Source: Paracoccus maritimus
GTDB lineage: Bacteria; Pseudomonadota; Alphaproteobacteria; Rhodobacterales; Rhodobacteraceae
Direction of reading: 5' to 3'
DNA length: 64,000 nucleotides
NCBI RefSeq assembly: GCF_025195095.1
Contig: NZ_JANAVZ010000001.1
Coordinates: 372,001 to 436,000 of the forward strand
This document shows, one piece after another, positions 18,732 through 26,894 of the stretch. Below the pieces are notes generated by a model. That model made no database searches. It was not told where the DNA came from and was given only the letters and a program-made list of their open reading frames with translations. Every line of letters starts with the position of its first letter. Position 1 is the first letter of the stretch. The translations under genes and the position numbers were made by a program.

Positions 18732-19976
18732 ATGGCCGGTCGGGAAGGGCACATTTTTCCGCGCTTTGGCGGCGGACAGGGCGTAAGCAGCAGTCGGATC
18801 GCAAACTGGGCCGTCATCGGCATTTTTCTGATCCTCGCCTTCGCCGCCATCGCGGCCGCGCGGGATTTCCTGATGCCGGTCACCATGGCGATCCTGCTGT
18901 TCTTTGTGTTCACCCCGCTGCGTCGGTTCGCGCGGCGTCGCGGCATCCCCGATGCGCTGACCGCCGCGGTGGTCACGCTGACCATCCTGACGCTGGTGGC
19001 GGCGCTGGCCTATGCCGCCAGCGGCCCGATCAACCGTGCGTCCCAGCACATCCCGACGATCAGTACCCAGCTTGAGCAGAAGTTTCAGCGGGTCCGCGAG
19101 TCGATGCAGGATTTCCGACAGGCCGCCCAGAAGATCGACGAGGCACAGACCGTTGAAGCGGAAGACGCAAGCGAAGCCGCGACGATCAAGGTCGAGGAGG
19201 ACGGAGAATCTACCTTCGAGACGGTGGTGAAGCTGACACCTCAGCTTCTGGCGCAGGTCGTCTTCACACTGATCCTGATGTTCTTCATGATCGCCTCGGG
19301 CGATCTTCTGTATCTGAAGATCGTGCAAAGCTTCGACAGCATGCGCGAAAAGCGCAGTGCCTATCTGGCCCTGCGCGAGATCGAGGATTCGCTTGGCAGC
19401 TATCTGGGTGCGATCACCGTCATCAACGCGTGCCTGGGTCTCAGCATCGGGTTGGCGATGTGGGCATGGGGAATGCCGGGGGCGCTGCTGTTCGGGCTTG
19501 GCGCATTCGTGCTGAACTTCATTCCGTATCTGGGCGCGATCGCGGGTGTGGGGATCGCCGCGATCGTGGCGCTGGTCGTGATGGAGGGCCTGTTCTGGCC
19601 GGCCATGGTCGCGGGAACATATCTGATGCTGACCTCGCTTGAAGGGCAGCTGATCACCCCTTATTTCGTGTCGCGCCGCTTGCAGATGAACACAGTCGTG
19701 GTGTTTCTTGCCGTGGCGCTGTGGGCGTGGCTGTGGTCGGTCCTTGGCATGGTGATCGCGGTGCCGGTGCTGGTGGTCCTGCGGGTGCTGGCCGAACATG
19801 TTCCGGGGTGGGAGAAGTTCGGCAACTTCCTTGCCGGAGACGAGCCGCCGTCGATCGAGGATGATGAAGAGGAAGACGCCCGCGAGATCGTCGAACGGGG
19901 CGCAGGGGCCGAGGACGAGGCCTCGGCCCGCGCGGCGACCGCGGACCTGATGGGGCACGGCAACCGAGACGGCTGA
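18732..19976 (+). CDS. AI-2E family permease (first copy)
   Basis: A 414-residue inner-membrane protein with the AI-2 exporter-like fold of about eight helices. An N-terminal pair of helices (about 22-70) leads to the basic loop RRFARRRGIP. A long extracytoplasmic helical stretch follows (about 105-170, rich in Gln and Glu), then the helix bundle with the family motif NFIPYLGAIAG near residue 275. The C-terminal 50 residues are acidic and cytoplasmic. ATG 18732 follows GGGGGGACATC; ATG 18642 is a longer alternative. Transported substrate is unknown, and members are involved in quorum signal, ion or proton-coupled export. Confidence 0.82.
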   Translation: MAGREGHIFPRFGGGQGVSSSRIANWAVIGIFLILAFAAIAAARDFLMPVTMAILLFFVFTPLRRFARRRGIPDALTAAVVTLTILTLVAALAYAASGPINRASQHIPTISTQLEQKFQRVRESMQDFRQAAQKIDEAQTVEAEDASEAATIKVEEDGESTFETVVKLTPQLLAQVVFTLILMFFMIASGDLLYLKIVQSFDSMREKRSAYLALREIEDSLGSYLGAITVINACLGLSIGLAMWAWGMPGALLFGLGAFVLNFIPYLGAIAGVGIAAIVALVVMEGLFWPAMVAGTYLMLTSLEGQLITPYFVSRRLQMNTVVVFLAVALWAWLWSVLGMVIAVPVLVVLRVLAEHVPGWEKFGNFLAGDEPPSIEDDEEEDAREIVERGAGAEDEASARAATADLMGHGNRDG

Positions 19977-20037
19977 GCCTGCTGCGCCGTTCGGCGATGC
20001 GCGATGTCCCCATCCCATGCCGCCGCCACGCGGTGTG

Positions 20038-20901
20038 TCACCCCTGCAGCTTGTCCTGAGTGCGGGTGTCAAAGTCCGACGTGTCGTGGCGCTCGTGCAG
20101 CTGGCTGGCGGGATCGCCTGATGTGCTGTTCACCATGATGCCGCGACGCACTGCCGGTCGGGTCGCGATCTCGGCCTGCCACCGTGCGACGTTGCGATAG
20201 CTTGGGCCGTCGATGAAGGTCGCGGCATCACCATACACGCCGCCCTTCACCATGCGGCCGTACCACGGCCAGATCGCCATATCCGCGATGGAATAGCTGT
20301 CGCCCGCCATGAACTGATGGTCGGCAAGGTGCCGGTCCAGCACGTCAAGCTGCCGCTTGACCTCCATCGTGAAGCGGTCGATGGCGTATTCGATCTTGAC
20401 CGGCGCATAGTGATAGAAATGTCCGAACCCGCCGCCCAGATAGGGCGCGGCGCCCATCTGCCAGAACAGCCAGTTCAGGGTCTCGGTCCGCGCCACGGGA
20501 TCGTGCGGCAGGAATGCATCGAATTTTTCGGCCAGATACAGCAGGATCGAACCGGATTCGAAAACCCGCCGGGGCGGGTTGGCGGAATGATCCATCAGCG
20601 CCGGGATCTTCGAATTGGGGTTCGCTTCGACAAAGCCGCTGCCGAACTGATCGCCATCGCCAATGCGGATCAGCCAGGCGTCATACTCTGCCGGCTTGCC
20701 GATCGCCAGCAGCTCTTCAAGCATGATCGTGACCTTCTGGCCGTTCGGCGTGGCGAGGGAATACAACTGCAGCGGATGCTTGCCGACCGGCAGTTCGCGG
20801 TCATGGGTCGGGCCCGCGACGGGGCGGTTGATGCTGGCGAACTCGCCGCCGTTCTTGGTCTCCCATGTCCAGACCTTCGGCGGAATATAGGTGTCGTTCA
20901 T
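20038..20901 (-). CDS. yghU: Glutathione-dependent disulfide-bond oxidoreductase, YghU-like
   Basis: A 287-residue glutathione transferase-fold enzyme. Compared with ordinary GSTs it has the N-terminal extension typical of YghU (VWTWETKNGGEFASINRP). The thioredoxin-like domain spans about 45-130 (LYSLATPNGQKVTIMLEE, ending in ESGSILLYLAEKF), and the helical domain about 140-265 (DHQFMAGDSYSIADMAIWPW). In E. coli YghU reduces disulfides and peroxides using two bound glutathiones. The start at 20901 has AGGACAGGAC before it. It is divergent from the radical SAM gene. Confidence 0.92.
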   Translation of the reverse strand: MNDTYIPPKVWTWETKNGGEFASINRPVAGPTHDRELPVGKHPLQLYSLATPNGQKVTIMLEELLAIGKPAEYDAWLIRIGDGDQFGSGFVEANPNSKIPALMDHSANPPRRVFESGSILLYLAEKFDAFLPHDPVARTETLNWLFWQMGAAPYLGGGFGHFYHYAPVKIEYAIDRFTMEVKRQLDVLDRHLADHQFMAGDSYSIADMAIWPWYGRMVKGGVYGDAATFIDGPSYRNVARWQAEIATRPAVRRGIMVNSTSGDPASQLHERHDTSDFDTRTQDKLQG

Positions 20902-21028
20902 GTCCTGTCCTGTGTTCCTGTTCGACGTGTTCCTGGGAAACATGTGCGGGGCGCGCGCGGGTTTCAACATCTGCAAGCCGCAGATCCCCTGTGCATCCAT
21001 GCACCAGTGTCGCGAATCGATGGCGTTT

Positions 21029-21043
21029 GTTCCTGATATGTTC
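21029..21043. promoter_or_regulatory. LexA (SOS) box, GTTC-N7-GTTC
   Basis: Exact direct repeat GTTC-ctgatat-GTTC, the LexA operator of alphaproteobacteria. It ends 12 bases before ATG 21056 of the radical SAM gene and lies 128 bases from the start of the divergent yghU. This placement would let LexA block transcription of the radical SAM gene. It also argues against the upstream ATG at 21038, which falls inside the box. Confidence 0.75.
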
Positions 21044-21055
21044 TATTCTGGCGTC

Positions 21056-22135
21056 ATGTTGCCGCCCCGTGATCCCGACCAGACCTTGAAGGCCCGTGGC
21101 GCCGATACGCGCCCCGAGGGTCGGTTCGAGACGCATCGCCGCGTGCGCGAAGCCGATGGCTGGGACATTCCCGAAGACAGCACACTGTTGCGCACCGAGG
21201 TGGTCTCGGAAACACCGCGCAGCATCATCACGCGCAACACATCGCCCGATATTTCCTTCGATCGCTCGATCAACCCCTATCGCGGCTGCGAACATGGCTG
21301 CATCTATTGCTATGCGCGGCCAAGCCACGCCTATCTGGGACTGTCGCCCGGCCTTGATTTCGAGACGAAGATCACCGCCAAGCCCGATGCCGCGCGGCTA
21401 TTGGCACGTGAACTGGCGCGGCCGTCCTACAAGCCGGCGCCGATCGCATTGGGCACGAATACCGATCCCTACCAGCCGGTTGAATCGCGGCTGGCGATCA
21501 TGCCGGGCATCCTGCGGGTGCTGCGCGACTGGAACCATCCCGCGACACTGGTGACGCGCGGTCAGACGGTGCTGCGCGATCTGGACCTGTGGGCGGAAAT
21601 GGCGGCCAAGGATCAGGCGGCGGTGGGCATCAGCGTCACCACGCTGGATGCCGAGCTTGCGCGCGCGCTGGAACCGCGCGCTCCGACGCCGCAGACACGG
21701 CTGCGGATGATCCGCGAGCTTTCGCGCGCTGGCGTGCCGGTGCGGGTGATGGTCGCGCCCGTGATCCCGGTGCTGACCGAACCCGAGATCGAGCGTATTC
21801 TGACCGCCGCGCACGAGGCCGGCGCAACCACCGCCAGCATGATCCCGCTGCGCCTGCCCCACGAGGTCGCGCCGCTGTTCAGGGACTGGTTGGAACGCCA
21901 CCGTCCCGGCATGGCCGCGCATGTGATGAACCGGGTCCAGGCGATGCGCGGCGGCAGGGACAACGATCCGCGTTTCGGCAGCCGTTTCCGTGGCGAGGGC
22001 ATCGAGGCGGAATTGGCCCTGAAACGATTCCGGCTGGCGCGGAAGCGGCTGGGATACCGTGACGGCTTCGCGCCGCTGGATTGTTCGCGCTTCGGACCGC
22101 CGCCCCGGTCCGGCGATCAGTTGTCGCTGTTCTAG
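21056..22135 (+). CDS. Radical SAM protein, PA0069/SplB-related
   Basis: A 359-residue radical SAM enzyme. The cluster motif CEHGCIYCYARP (CxxxCxxC) lies near residue 83, after NTSPDISFDRSINPYRG. The sequence resembles the PA0069 family, which is related to spore photoproduct lyase, the enzyme that repairs thymine photoproducts. Later blocks are LGTNTDPYQPVE, LVTRGQTVLRDLDL and RVMVAPVIPVLTEPEIERIL. The SOS operator just upstream supports a DNA-damage role, which is an inference. Upstream in-frame ATGs exist, but homology begins near 21056. It overlaps the DUF983 stop codon tail to tail by 4 bases. Confidence 0.9.
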   Translation: MLPPRDPDQTLKARGADTRPEGRFETHRRVREADGWDIPEDSTLLRTEVVSETPRSIITRNTSPDISFDRSINPYRGCEHGCIYCYARPSHAYLGLSPGLDFETKITAKPDAARLLARELARPSYKPAPIALGTNTDPYQPVESRLAIMPGILRVLRDWNHPATLVTRGQTVLRDLDLWAEMAAKDQAAVGISVTTLDAELARALEPRAPTPQTRLRMIRELSRAGVPVRVMVAPVIPVLTEPEIERILTAAHEAGATTASMIPLRLPHEVAPLFRDWLERHRPGMAAHVMNRVQAMRGGRDNDPRFGSRFRGEGIEAELALKRFRLARKRLGYRDGFAPLDCSRFGPPPRSGDQLSLF

Positions 22136-22497
22136 GCGCCGCGATCCTGTTCGTTCTTGGCCCAGAGATAGCCAATGAAGGCGCCCTTCACGAGGCGCAG
22201 CAGGATCAGCGTCATGACTGTGGTGACAAGCCCGGTGATCAGCAGCAGCATCGCCGGGCTGGGGCGGAACAGAACCCATGTGAACCCGATCAGCGGGATC
22301 AGCAGCAACAGCATGATGGTCATCGCGAAGAAGGCGGGACCGTCTGCGGCGGGATAGCGGCCGACGGGCGCGTGACATGTTCCGCACTCGGCCGGCACCG
22401 TCAGATAGCCTTGCAGCAGCTTGCCCTTGCCGCAGTTCGGGCAACGATTCAACAGTCCCCGCATGATCGCCGTCTTGCCGTCGCGTGTCTCGGTCAT
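22132..22497 (-). CDS. DUF983 membrane protein
   Basis: A 121-residue protein with an N-terminal zinc-ribbon-like part (CPNCGKGKLL near residue 20 and CGTCHAP near 38) and two transmembrane helices (about 54-75 and 83-105). This is the DUF983 layout, whose function is unknown; in some alphaproteobacteria the family lies near cytochrome oxidase genes, but not here. The start at 22497 is chosen from the family's length. It follows bmt on the same strand. Confidence 0.85.
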   Translation of the reverse strand: MTETRDGKTAIMRGLLNRCPNCGKGKLLQGYLTVPAECGTCHAPVGRYPAADGPAFFAMTIMLLLLIPLIGFTWVLFRPSPAMLLLITGLVTTVMTLILLRLVKGAFIGYLWAKNEQDRGA

Positions 22498-22588
22498 CGG
22501 TCCGTCCCGTGTGCCTGAAGAAGATGCCCCATGGCTAGGGCCGCCAGTTGGCAGTTGGAATGCGGCGGACTGACACGGGCGCATGACC

Positions 22589-23590
22589 TCAGGGTCTGCC
22601 GCGGCCGCTTGTCGTCCCGCCTCGATCGGCGCCGTCGCTGCCCGAGCTGAAACCGCCAAGGCGGTCGGCGATCATTTCCAGTGTGGGACGATCGCCGCGT
22701 GGACGGGTTTCCAGCGCCTCGCGCATGGCGCGCAGATGCCGCGGCATGGTGCCGCAACATCCGCCGATGATCCTGACACCCAGATCGCGGGCCAGGCAGG
22801 CATAATCGGCCATCAGTTCGGGCGTCCCGTCATACTGGACGTGACCGGCCTCGAAATGCGGGATCCCGGCATTGGCCTTGGCAACCAGCGGGCGTTCATT
22901 GCCGGACGCCAGCAGCGCCGTGACGGTTCGCAAAAGGTCTGACGCGCCCAAGCCGCAATTGGCCCCGAAGGCGATTGGCGGATTGGGCAGTTTTTCGACC
23001 AGCGCGGCAAGCTGCGCCGGGGCGACACCCATCATGGTTCGCCCGGCGGTGTCGAAGCTCATCGTCCCGCACCATGGCATGTCCACCAGAAACGCGGCCT
23101 CGGCGGCGGCGCGGAATTCCTCGACCGCGCTGATCGTCTCGACCCACAACAGGTCTGCCCCGCCCTGCTTCAGCGCATCGGCCTGCTGATGAAACATCTC
23201 GACCGCGGCATTGTGGCTGAGGGCGCCCAGGGGGGCCATGATTTCGCCCGTGGGGCCCATGCTGCCGGCGACCAGAGGCTTGCGTGGTGCCGTGTCTGCA
23301 ACCTCGCGTGCCAGTTCCGCGGCGGCGTGGTTCAGTTCCGCCACGCGGCCCTGCGCGCCGTGCAGCCGCAGACGGCTGGCGTTGCCGCCGAAGCTGTTGG
23401 TCAGGAACAGGTCGGCGCCCGCGTCCACCGCGCCGCGATACAGGGTCTGGATCGCATCGGGGCGGTCGATGTTCCACATTTCCGCAGGCTCGCCCGCCGC
23501 AAGCCCCATGTTGAACAGCGCGGTCCCCGTTGCGCCATCGGCCAGCAGCCAGTCGCGTTCGGCAAGAAGGCGGGTCAGGGCGTCGTGCAT
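22589..23590 (-). CDS. bmt: Betaine/homocysteine S-methyltransferase
   Basis: A 333-residue zinc enzyme that methylates homocysteine to methionine, with betaine or a related methyl donor. Zn ligands are in FGANCGLGASDL near residue 220 and GGCCGTMPRHL near residue 288. The N-terminal DGATGTALFNMGL and the block LTNSFGGNASRLRLHG match the homocysteine methyltransferase domain. The Bmt-type assignment rests on length and overall pattern; S-methylmethionine as donor is an alternative. The C-terminus is Gly/Arg-rich and probably disordered. The leader at 23609-23648 may regulate it. Confidence 0.88.
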   Translation of the reverse strand: MHDALTRLLAERDWLLADGATGTALFNMGLAAGEPAEMWNIDRPDAIQTLYRGAVDAGADLFLTNSFGGNASRLRLHGAQGRVAELNHAAAELAREVADTAPRKPLVAGSMGPTGEIMAPLGALSHNAAVEMFHQQADALKQGGADLLWVETISAVEEFRAAAEAAFLVDMPWCGTMSFDTAGRTMMGVAPAQLAALVEKLPNPPIAFGANCGLGASDLLRTVTALLASGNERPLVAKANAGIPHFEAGHVQYDGTPELMADYACLARDLGVRIIGGCCGTMPRHLRAMREALETRPRGDRPTLEMIADRLGGFSSGSDGADRGGTTSGRGRP

Positions 23591-23608
23591 CGTGATCCTC
23601 GGGCGGTT

Positions 23609-23648
23609 CGCTTGCAGGTTGCGGGGCTGTCTCACAGCACGGCAAGCG
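23609..23648 (-). promoter_or_regulatory. Nested stem leader upstream of bmt
   Basis: Outer arms CGCTTGC (23642-23648 read on the minus strand) and GCAAGCG (23609-23615) are perfectly complementary over 7 bases. They enclose an inner hairpin GCTGT-3-ACAGC at 23626-23638. The outer stem ends about 18 bases before the bmt start, next to its GAGGATC ribosome site. It could be a regulatory RNA or an operator. It does not match the SAM-II or SAH riboswitch patterns I know. Confidence 0.4.
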
Positions 23649-23757
23649 CGTCAAATCCTATCATCTCCGGCCCCGAGGATGCTGCTTCAACATGCAGGGG
23701 AAAGACACGCGGGCCAGGTCTGCCGACAAGCGGCTTGATCCTGGTGGCTCAAATGGA

Positions 23758-23785
23758 AACCGCGCCGGCAAGGGCCGGCGCGGTT
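23758..23785 (-). terminator. Terminator of rpsF-rpsR-rplI
   Basis: Perfect 12-bp inverted repeat (AACCGCGCCGGC, 4-base loop, GCCGGCGCGGTT) 28 bases after the rplI stop. The following bases on the minus strand are T-rich but interrupted (TTTCCATTT). Confidence 0.75.
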
Positions 23786-23813
23786 CCAGATCTTTCGGCA
23801 TGGTTTGCCGGGA

Positions 23814-24410
23814 TCAGTTGCGATCGTCGGCCGGGGCGCCATCGTCGTCCGAGGACGCGCCACCGATGTCGTCGAACAGTTCCGAAATCTCGAACTCGGC
23901 TTCCGCATCCGCTTCGGCCGCCAGATCCTGGATCGACTTGCCCTGCGCCTGCAGTTCAGCCTCTTCGTTGGACCGTGCGATGTTCAGCGTGATTTCGGCC
24001 TCGACCTCGGGGTGCAGGACCACGGTGACCGTGTGCAGGCCCAGTTCCTTGATCGGGTTGCCCAGCACGATCTGCTTGCGCTCGATCGTGAAGCCGGACT
24101 CGGTGGCGGTATCTGCCACGTCGCGGGTGGTCACAGAACCGTAAAGCGCACCGGAATCGGACGCCGAACGGATGATGACGAAGGTTTCGCCGTCAAGTTT
24201 CTGCGCGACCTTCTCGGCCTCGGCCTTGGATTCCGCGTTGCGGGCTTCCAGTTGCACCTTGCGGTCCTCGAATGCCGCGATATTCGCGTCCGAGGCGCGC
24301 AGCGCCTTGCCTTGGGGCAGCAGGAAGTTGCGGGCATAGCCCTCTTTCACCTTCACCACTTCGCCCATCTGGCCCAGCTTGGAAACGCGTTCCAGCAGGA
24401 TGACTTGCAT
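23814..24410 (-). CDS. rplI: 50S ribosomal protein L9
   Basis: The 198-residue large-subunit protein. It has the canonical opening [19 protein letters not shown] and the L9 block [16 protein letters not shown], a long central helix (about 40-75) and a C-terminal domain to about residue 150. The last 48 residues are an acidic tail ([16 protein letters not shown]) beyond the usual 150-residue length, as in other alphaproteobacteria. It is third in the rpsF-rpsR-rplI operon, 12 bases after rpsR, and is followed by a strong terminator hairpin. Confidence 0.97.
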   Translation of the reverse strand: MQVILLERVSKLGQMGEVVKVKEGYARNFLLPQGKALRASDANIAAFEDRKVQLEARNAESKAEAEKVAQKLDGETFVIIRSASDSGALYGSVTTRDVADTATESGFTIERKQIVLGNPIKELGLHTVTVVLHPEVEAEITLNIARSNEEAELQAQGKSIQDLAAEADAEAEFEISELFDDIGGASSDDDGAPADDRN

Positions 24411-24422
24411 GTTCTGTCCTCC

Positions 24423-24650
24423 TTACTTCACGGCATAGGGCAGCAGGGCGAGGAAGCGGGCACGCTTGATGGCGCGGGCCAGCTCACGCTGCTTCTTGGC
24501 CGAGACGGCGGTGATGCGCGACGGCACGATCTTGCCGCGTTCCGAAATGTAACGCTGCAGCAGACGCGTGTCCTTGTAGTCGATCTTCGGCGCATTCTCG
24601 CCCGAGAACGGGCAGACCTTGCGACGGCGGAAGAACGGTTTGTTCGCCAT
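24423..24650 (-). CDS. rpsR: 30S ribosomal protein S18
   Basis: The 75-residue small-subunit protein that pairs with S6 on the ribosome platform. The S18 signature [19 protein letters not shown] is intact, as is the basic C-terminal helix [19 protein letters not shown]. It has normal length and lies 13 bases downstream of rpsF, as in most bacteria. Confidence 0.98.
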   Translation of the reverse strand: MANKPFFRRRKVCPFSGENAPKIDYKDTRLLQRYISERGKIVPSRITAVSAKKQRELARAIKRARFLALLPYAVK

Positions 24651-24663
24651 GGTTCAGATCTCC

Positions 24664-25026
24664 TCAGTTCCGGTCGCGGCGTTCGCGGCGGTCGCCACGT
24701 TCTTCGCGCTTCTGCATCTGCACGGAAGGGCCTTCCTGATGCTCGTCGACCTTGATGGTCATCACGCGCATCACGTCGTCATGCAGCCGTGCCAGTCGCT
24801 CCATCTCCTGGACGGCGTCCGACGGGGCGTCGGTGCGCAGGAAGGCGTAGTGGCCCTTGCGGTTCTTGTTGATCTTGTAGGCGAGGGTGCGGACACCCCA
24901 GTACTCATTGTCCACGACCTTGCCGCCGTTATCGGCGAGAACGGTCGAGAAATGTTCGATCAGCCCTTCGGCCTGCGTGTTAGACAGGTCCTGACGGGCG
25001 ATCAGCACATGCTCGTACAGAGGCAT
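24664..25026 (-). CDS. rpsF: 30S ribosomal protein S6
   Basis: The 120-residue first gene of the ribosomal operon. Its start MPLYEHVLIARQDLSN and the helix-strand block TLAYKINKNRKGHYAFLR are typical. The C-terminus is basic and Arg/Glu-rich (KREERGDRRERRDRN), a common lineage tail. S6 and S18 bind as a dimer to their own leader RNA in many bacteria, and a stem that could serve this is noted upstream. Confidence 0.98.
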   Translation of the reverse strand: MPLYEHVLIARQDLSNTQAEGLIEHFSTVLADNGGKVVDNEYWGVRTLAYKINKNRKGHYAFLRTDAPSDAVQEMERLARLHDDVMRVMTIKVDEHQEGPSVQMQKREERGDRRERRDRN

Positions 25027-25070
25027 GGCGATCCTTTCATCATCGGGCGCACTTCATAGGCGGGATCAGA

Positions 25071-25123
25071 CCTTCCGCACCCGCCACGAGAGGTTGCGCG
25101 ATTTGCAATAACTCGGCGGAAGG
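25071..25123 (-). promoter_or_regulatory. rpsF leader stem, possible S6:S18 autoregulation element
   Basis: Arms CCTTCCGC (25071-25078) and GCGGAAGG (25116-25123) pair perfectly over 8 bases around a 37-base loop, 45 bases upstream of rpsF. Location and CCG-bearing arms fit the known S6:S18 leader motif class, but the conserved bulge could not be verified by eye. Confidence 0.4.
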
Positions 25124-25296
25124 ATGGGGCCTTATAGCGGCAAATGCTGCAGTTGCAAGGTGATTCGGGGGTGCGCACCGCCGGGTGCGACCTTTGATCC
25201 TGGCCATCCCTAGCGGCTTCGCATTGAATGTACATGCAGAAAAAGCGATATCTGGTTCCGCACCGGCACCGTTGCCCCTGCCGAAGGACAAAACCG

Positions 25297-26271
25297 ATGG
25301 TTGCATCAATTCCCGGACAGGCCGCCGCGCCGGATGACTGGCTGGCGCATTTCCCGATCACCTTCTTCGCCACGACGATGGGGCTGGGCGGGTTGGCGCT
25401 GGGGTTGCGGGCGGGCTTTGGCGTGCAGTCCGCGATGTTCCTTACGGCGCTGGGGCTGACCGCACTGGTCTTCGTCGGCGTGTCGATCCTGTATCTGGCC
25501 AAGCTGGTGCTGCGCCCCGCCAGCGTCGCGGCCGAGTGGCAGCATCCGGTCCGGTTGGCGTTCTTTCCCACGATGACGATCTCGCTGCTGATCCTTGCCA
25601 CTGCCGCGCTGCCGGTTCTGCCATTGCTGTCGCAGGCGATGTGGGTCGTGGGCATGCTGGGGCAGGGGGTGTTGACACTGGCCGTGATCTCGGGCTGGAT
25701 CGGGGCGCGCAGCTTTCAACACGGCCATATCTCGCCGGCGTGGTTCATCCCGGCGGTGGGCAACGTGATCGTGCCGGTCGCGGGTGCGCAGCTTGGCTGG
25801 ACCGAGACCAGCTGGCTGTTCTTTTCGGCCGGGATGATCTTCTGGATCGTGCTGCTGACGCTGGTGTTCAACCGGCTGATCTTTCACGATCCGCTGCCGG
25901 GCCGGTTGCAGCCGACGCTGGTCATCCTGATCGCGCCGCCCGCACTGGCCTATATCGCCTGGGTTCGTCTGACCGGCGGCGGTGATGCCTTCGCGCAGAT
26001 CCTGCTGAGCCTTGGCTATGTGTTTGCCGCGCTGGTCGCCACGCAATTGCCGCGGATCCTGCGGCTGCCCTTCGCGCTGTCGTTCTGGGCGCTGAGCTTT
26101 CCGGTCGCGGCGCTGTCGGTGGCCAGCCTGCTGCACGCCGAAACCGTGTCGTCCGACATGCACCGCGATATCGGGATGGCGCTGTTGGGTGTGCTGGTCG
26201 CGATCATCGCGGCGCTTCTGTGGCGCACCGCGCGCGCCATCGCGGCGGGCGAGGTCTGTCGGCCGGACTAG
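25297..26271 (+). CDS. SLAC1/TehA-family anion channel or transporter
   Basis: A 324-residue inner-membrane protein with about ten hydrophobic helices from residue 18 on. The TehA/SLAC1 pattern is seen in HFPITFFATTMGLGGLAL, WFIPAVGNVIVPVAG, the basic loop between helices 2 and 3, and the SFWALSFPVAALS helix. Homologues conduct chloride, nitrate or other anions, or are linked to tellurite resistance; the ion cannot be deduced. ATG 25297 has GAAGGAC upstream and gives a normal length. It is divergent from rpsF and convergent with holC. Confidence 0.88.
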   Translation: MVASIPGQAAAPDDWLAHFPITFFATTMGLGGLALGLRAGFGVQSAMFLTALGLTALVFVGVSILYLAKLVLRPASVAAEWQHPVRLAFFPTMTISLLILATAALPVLPLLSQAMWVVGMLGQGVLTLAVISGWIGARSFQHGHISPAWFIPAVGNVIVPVAGAQLGWTETSWLFFSAGMIFWIVLLTLVFNRLIFHDPLPGRLQPTLVILIAPPALAYIAWVRLTGGGDAFAQILLSLGYVFAALVATQLPRILRLPFALSFWALSFPVAALSVASLLHAETVSSDMHRDIGMALLGVLVAIIAALLWRTARAIAAGEVCRPD

Positions 26272-26279
26272 CCGTTTTT
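26260..26279 (+). terminator. Weak terminator after the SLAC1-type gene
   Basis: Short stem CGGC-7-GCCG overlapping the stop codon and followed by TTTTT at 26275-26279. The stem is only 4 bp. Confidence 0.3.
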
Positions 26280-26334
26280 GATGCGTGACCAAGGTTTTGG
26301 GTGTGCGCACGAGGTCGGATCACGACGGCCCGAC

Positions 26335-26787
26335 CTAACGCTTGCGTTGCCAGTTTCCATCTTCTTCGGACCAGTATTCCGCCACCGCTCCGCCGCTGGT
26401 CAGTGCCTTCCATTGCTGGCGCGCGCGATCGACCGCCGAGGCATCGCCGCCGTCGAAGAGGATGCAGGCGCGTTGCAGCGCCGTGACCTCATCGGCGGTG
26501 ACCTCGGCCCCATCCAGCGCCATCAGGCAGGCGGGGTCATTCGTGGCCTGCTGGCTGCCCGCCAGCGTCAGAAGGACCGGCTGGCGCGCGTCATGTGGTC
26601 CGCCGGCAAGCCCATGTGGTTGAAACCCCTCGGCCAGCCACAATTCGCGGTCCAGCCAATCCATCCGTTCGGCATCGGTGCCGCGCAGTTCGACCCGCCA
26701 GCCGGCCTTCAGCGACTTGCCGATCAGCATCGGCAGCAGCCGTTCGACCGGCTGGCGGGTGAGATGGTAGAACAGCACGTTGCCCAT
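26335..26787 (-). CDS. holC: DNA polymerase III subunit chi
   Basis: The 150-residue chi subunit of the clamp-loader complex, which links the replicase to single-strand-binding protein. The family start VLFYHLTRQPVERLLPMLI is clear, with LWLAEGFQPHGLAG, QPVLLTLAGSQQATNDP and the C-terminal ARQQWKALTSGGAVAEYW. Length is normal. It lies 172 bases downstream of pepA, the usual neighbour in alphaproteobacteria, but the spacer holds an unusual repeat array. Confidence 0.92.
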   Translation of the reverse strand: MGNVLFYHLTRQPVERLLPMLIGKSLKAGWRVELRGTDAERMDWLDRELWLAEGFQPHGLAGGPHDARQPVLLTLAGSQQATNDPACLMALDGAEVTADEVTALQRACILFDGGDASAVDRARQQWKALTSGGAVAEYWSEEDGNWQRKR

Positions 26788-26805
26788 CAGCCCGGCCCAC
26801 CCGGA

Positions 26806-26817
26806 TGTTGCGCAACA
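26806..26817. promoter_or_regulatory. Perfect 12-bp palindrome TGTTGCGCAACA
   Basis: A perfect palindrome 19 bases upstream of the holC start, within the pepA-holC spacer. It has the symmetry of an operator but matches no motif I know. A transcript through it could form only a very tight hairpin, so a protein site is more likely. Confidence 0.35.
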
Positions 26818-26894
26818 GCAGCGTGCGTTGCGTGTGCATGCAGGCGGGGGGCGCGCCGTTCAAAGCCCTGCAAACGCTGGCGATCAGGCCGCAC

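Noticed and set aside
23591..23690. SAM-II or SAH riboswitch before bmt
   Set aside because: GATTTG is present, but the pseudoknot parts I expect for SAM-II and the CCGAGG-type core of SAH elements are absent. Kept only as an unassigned leader.
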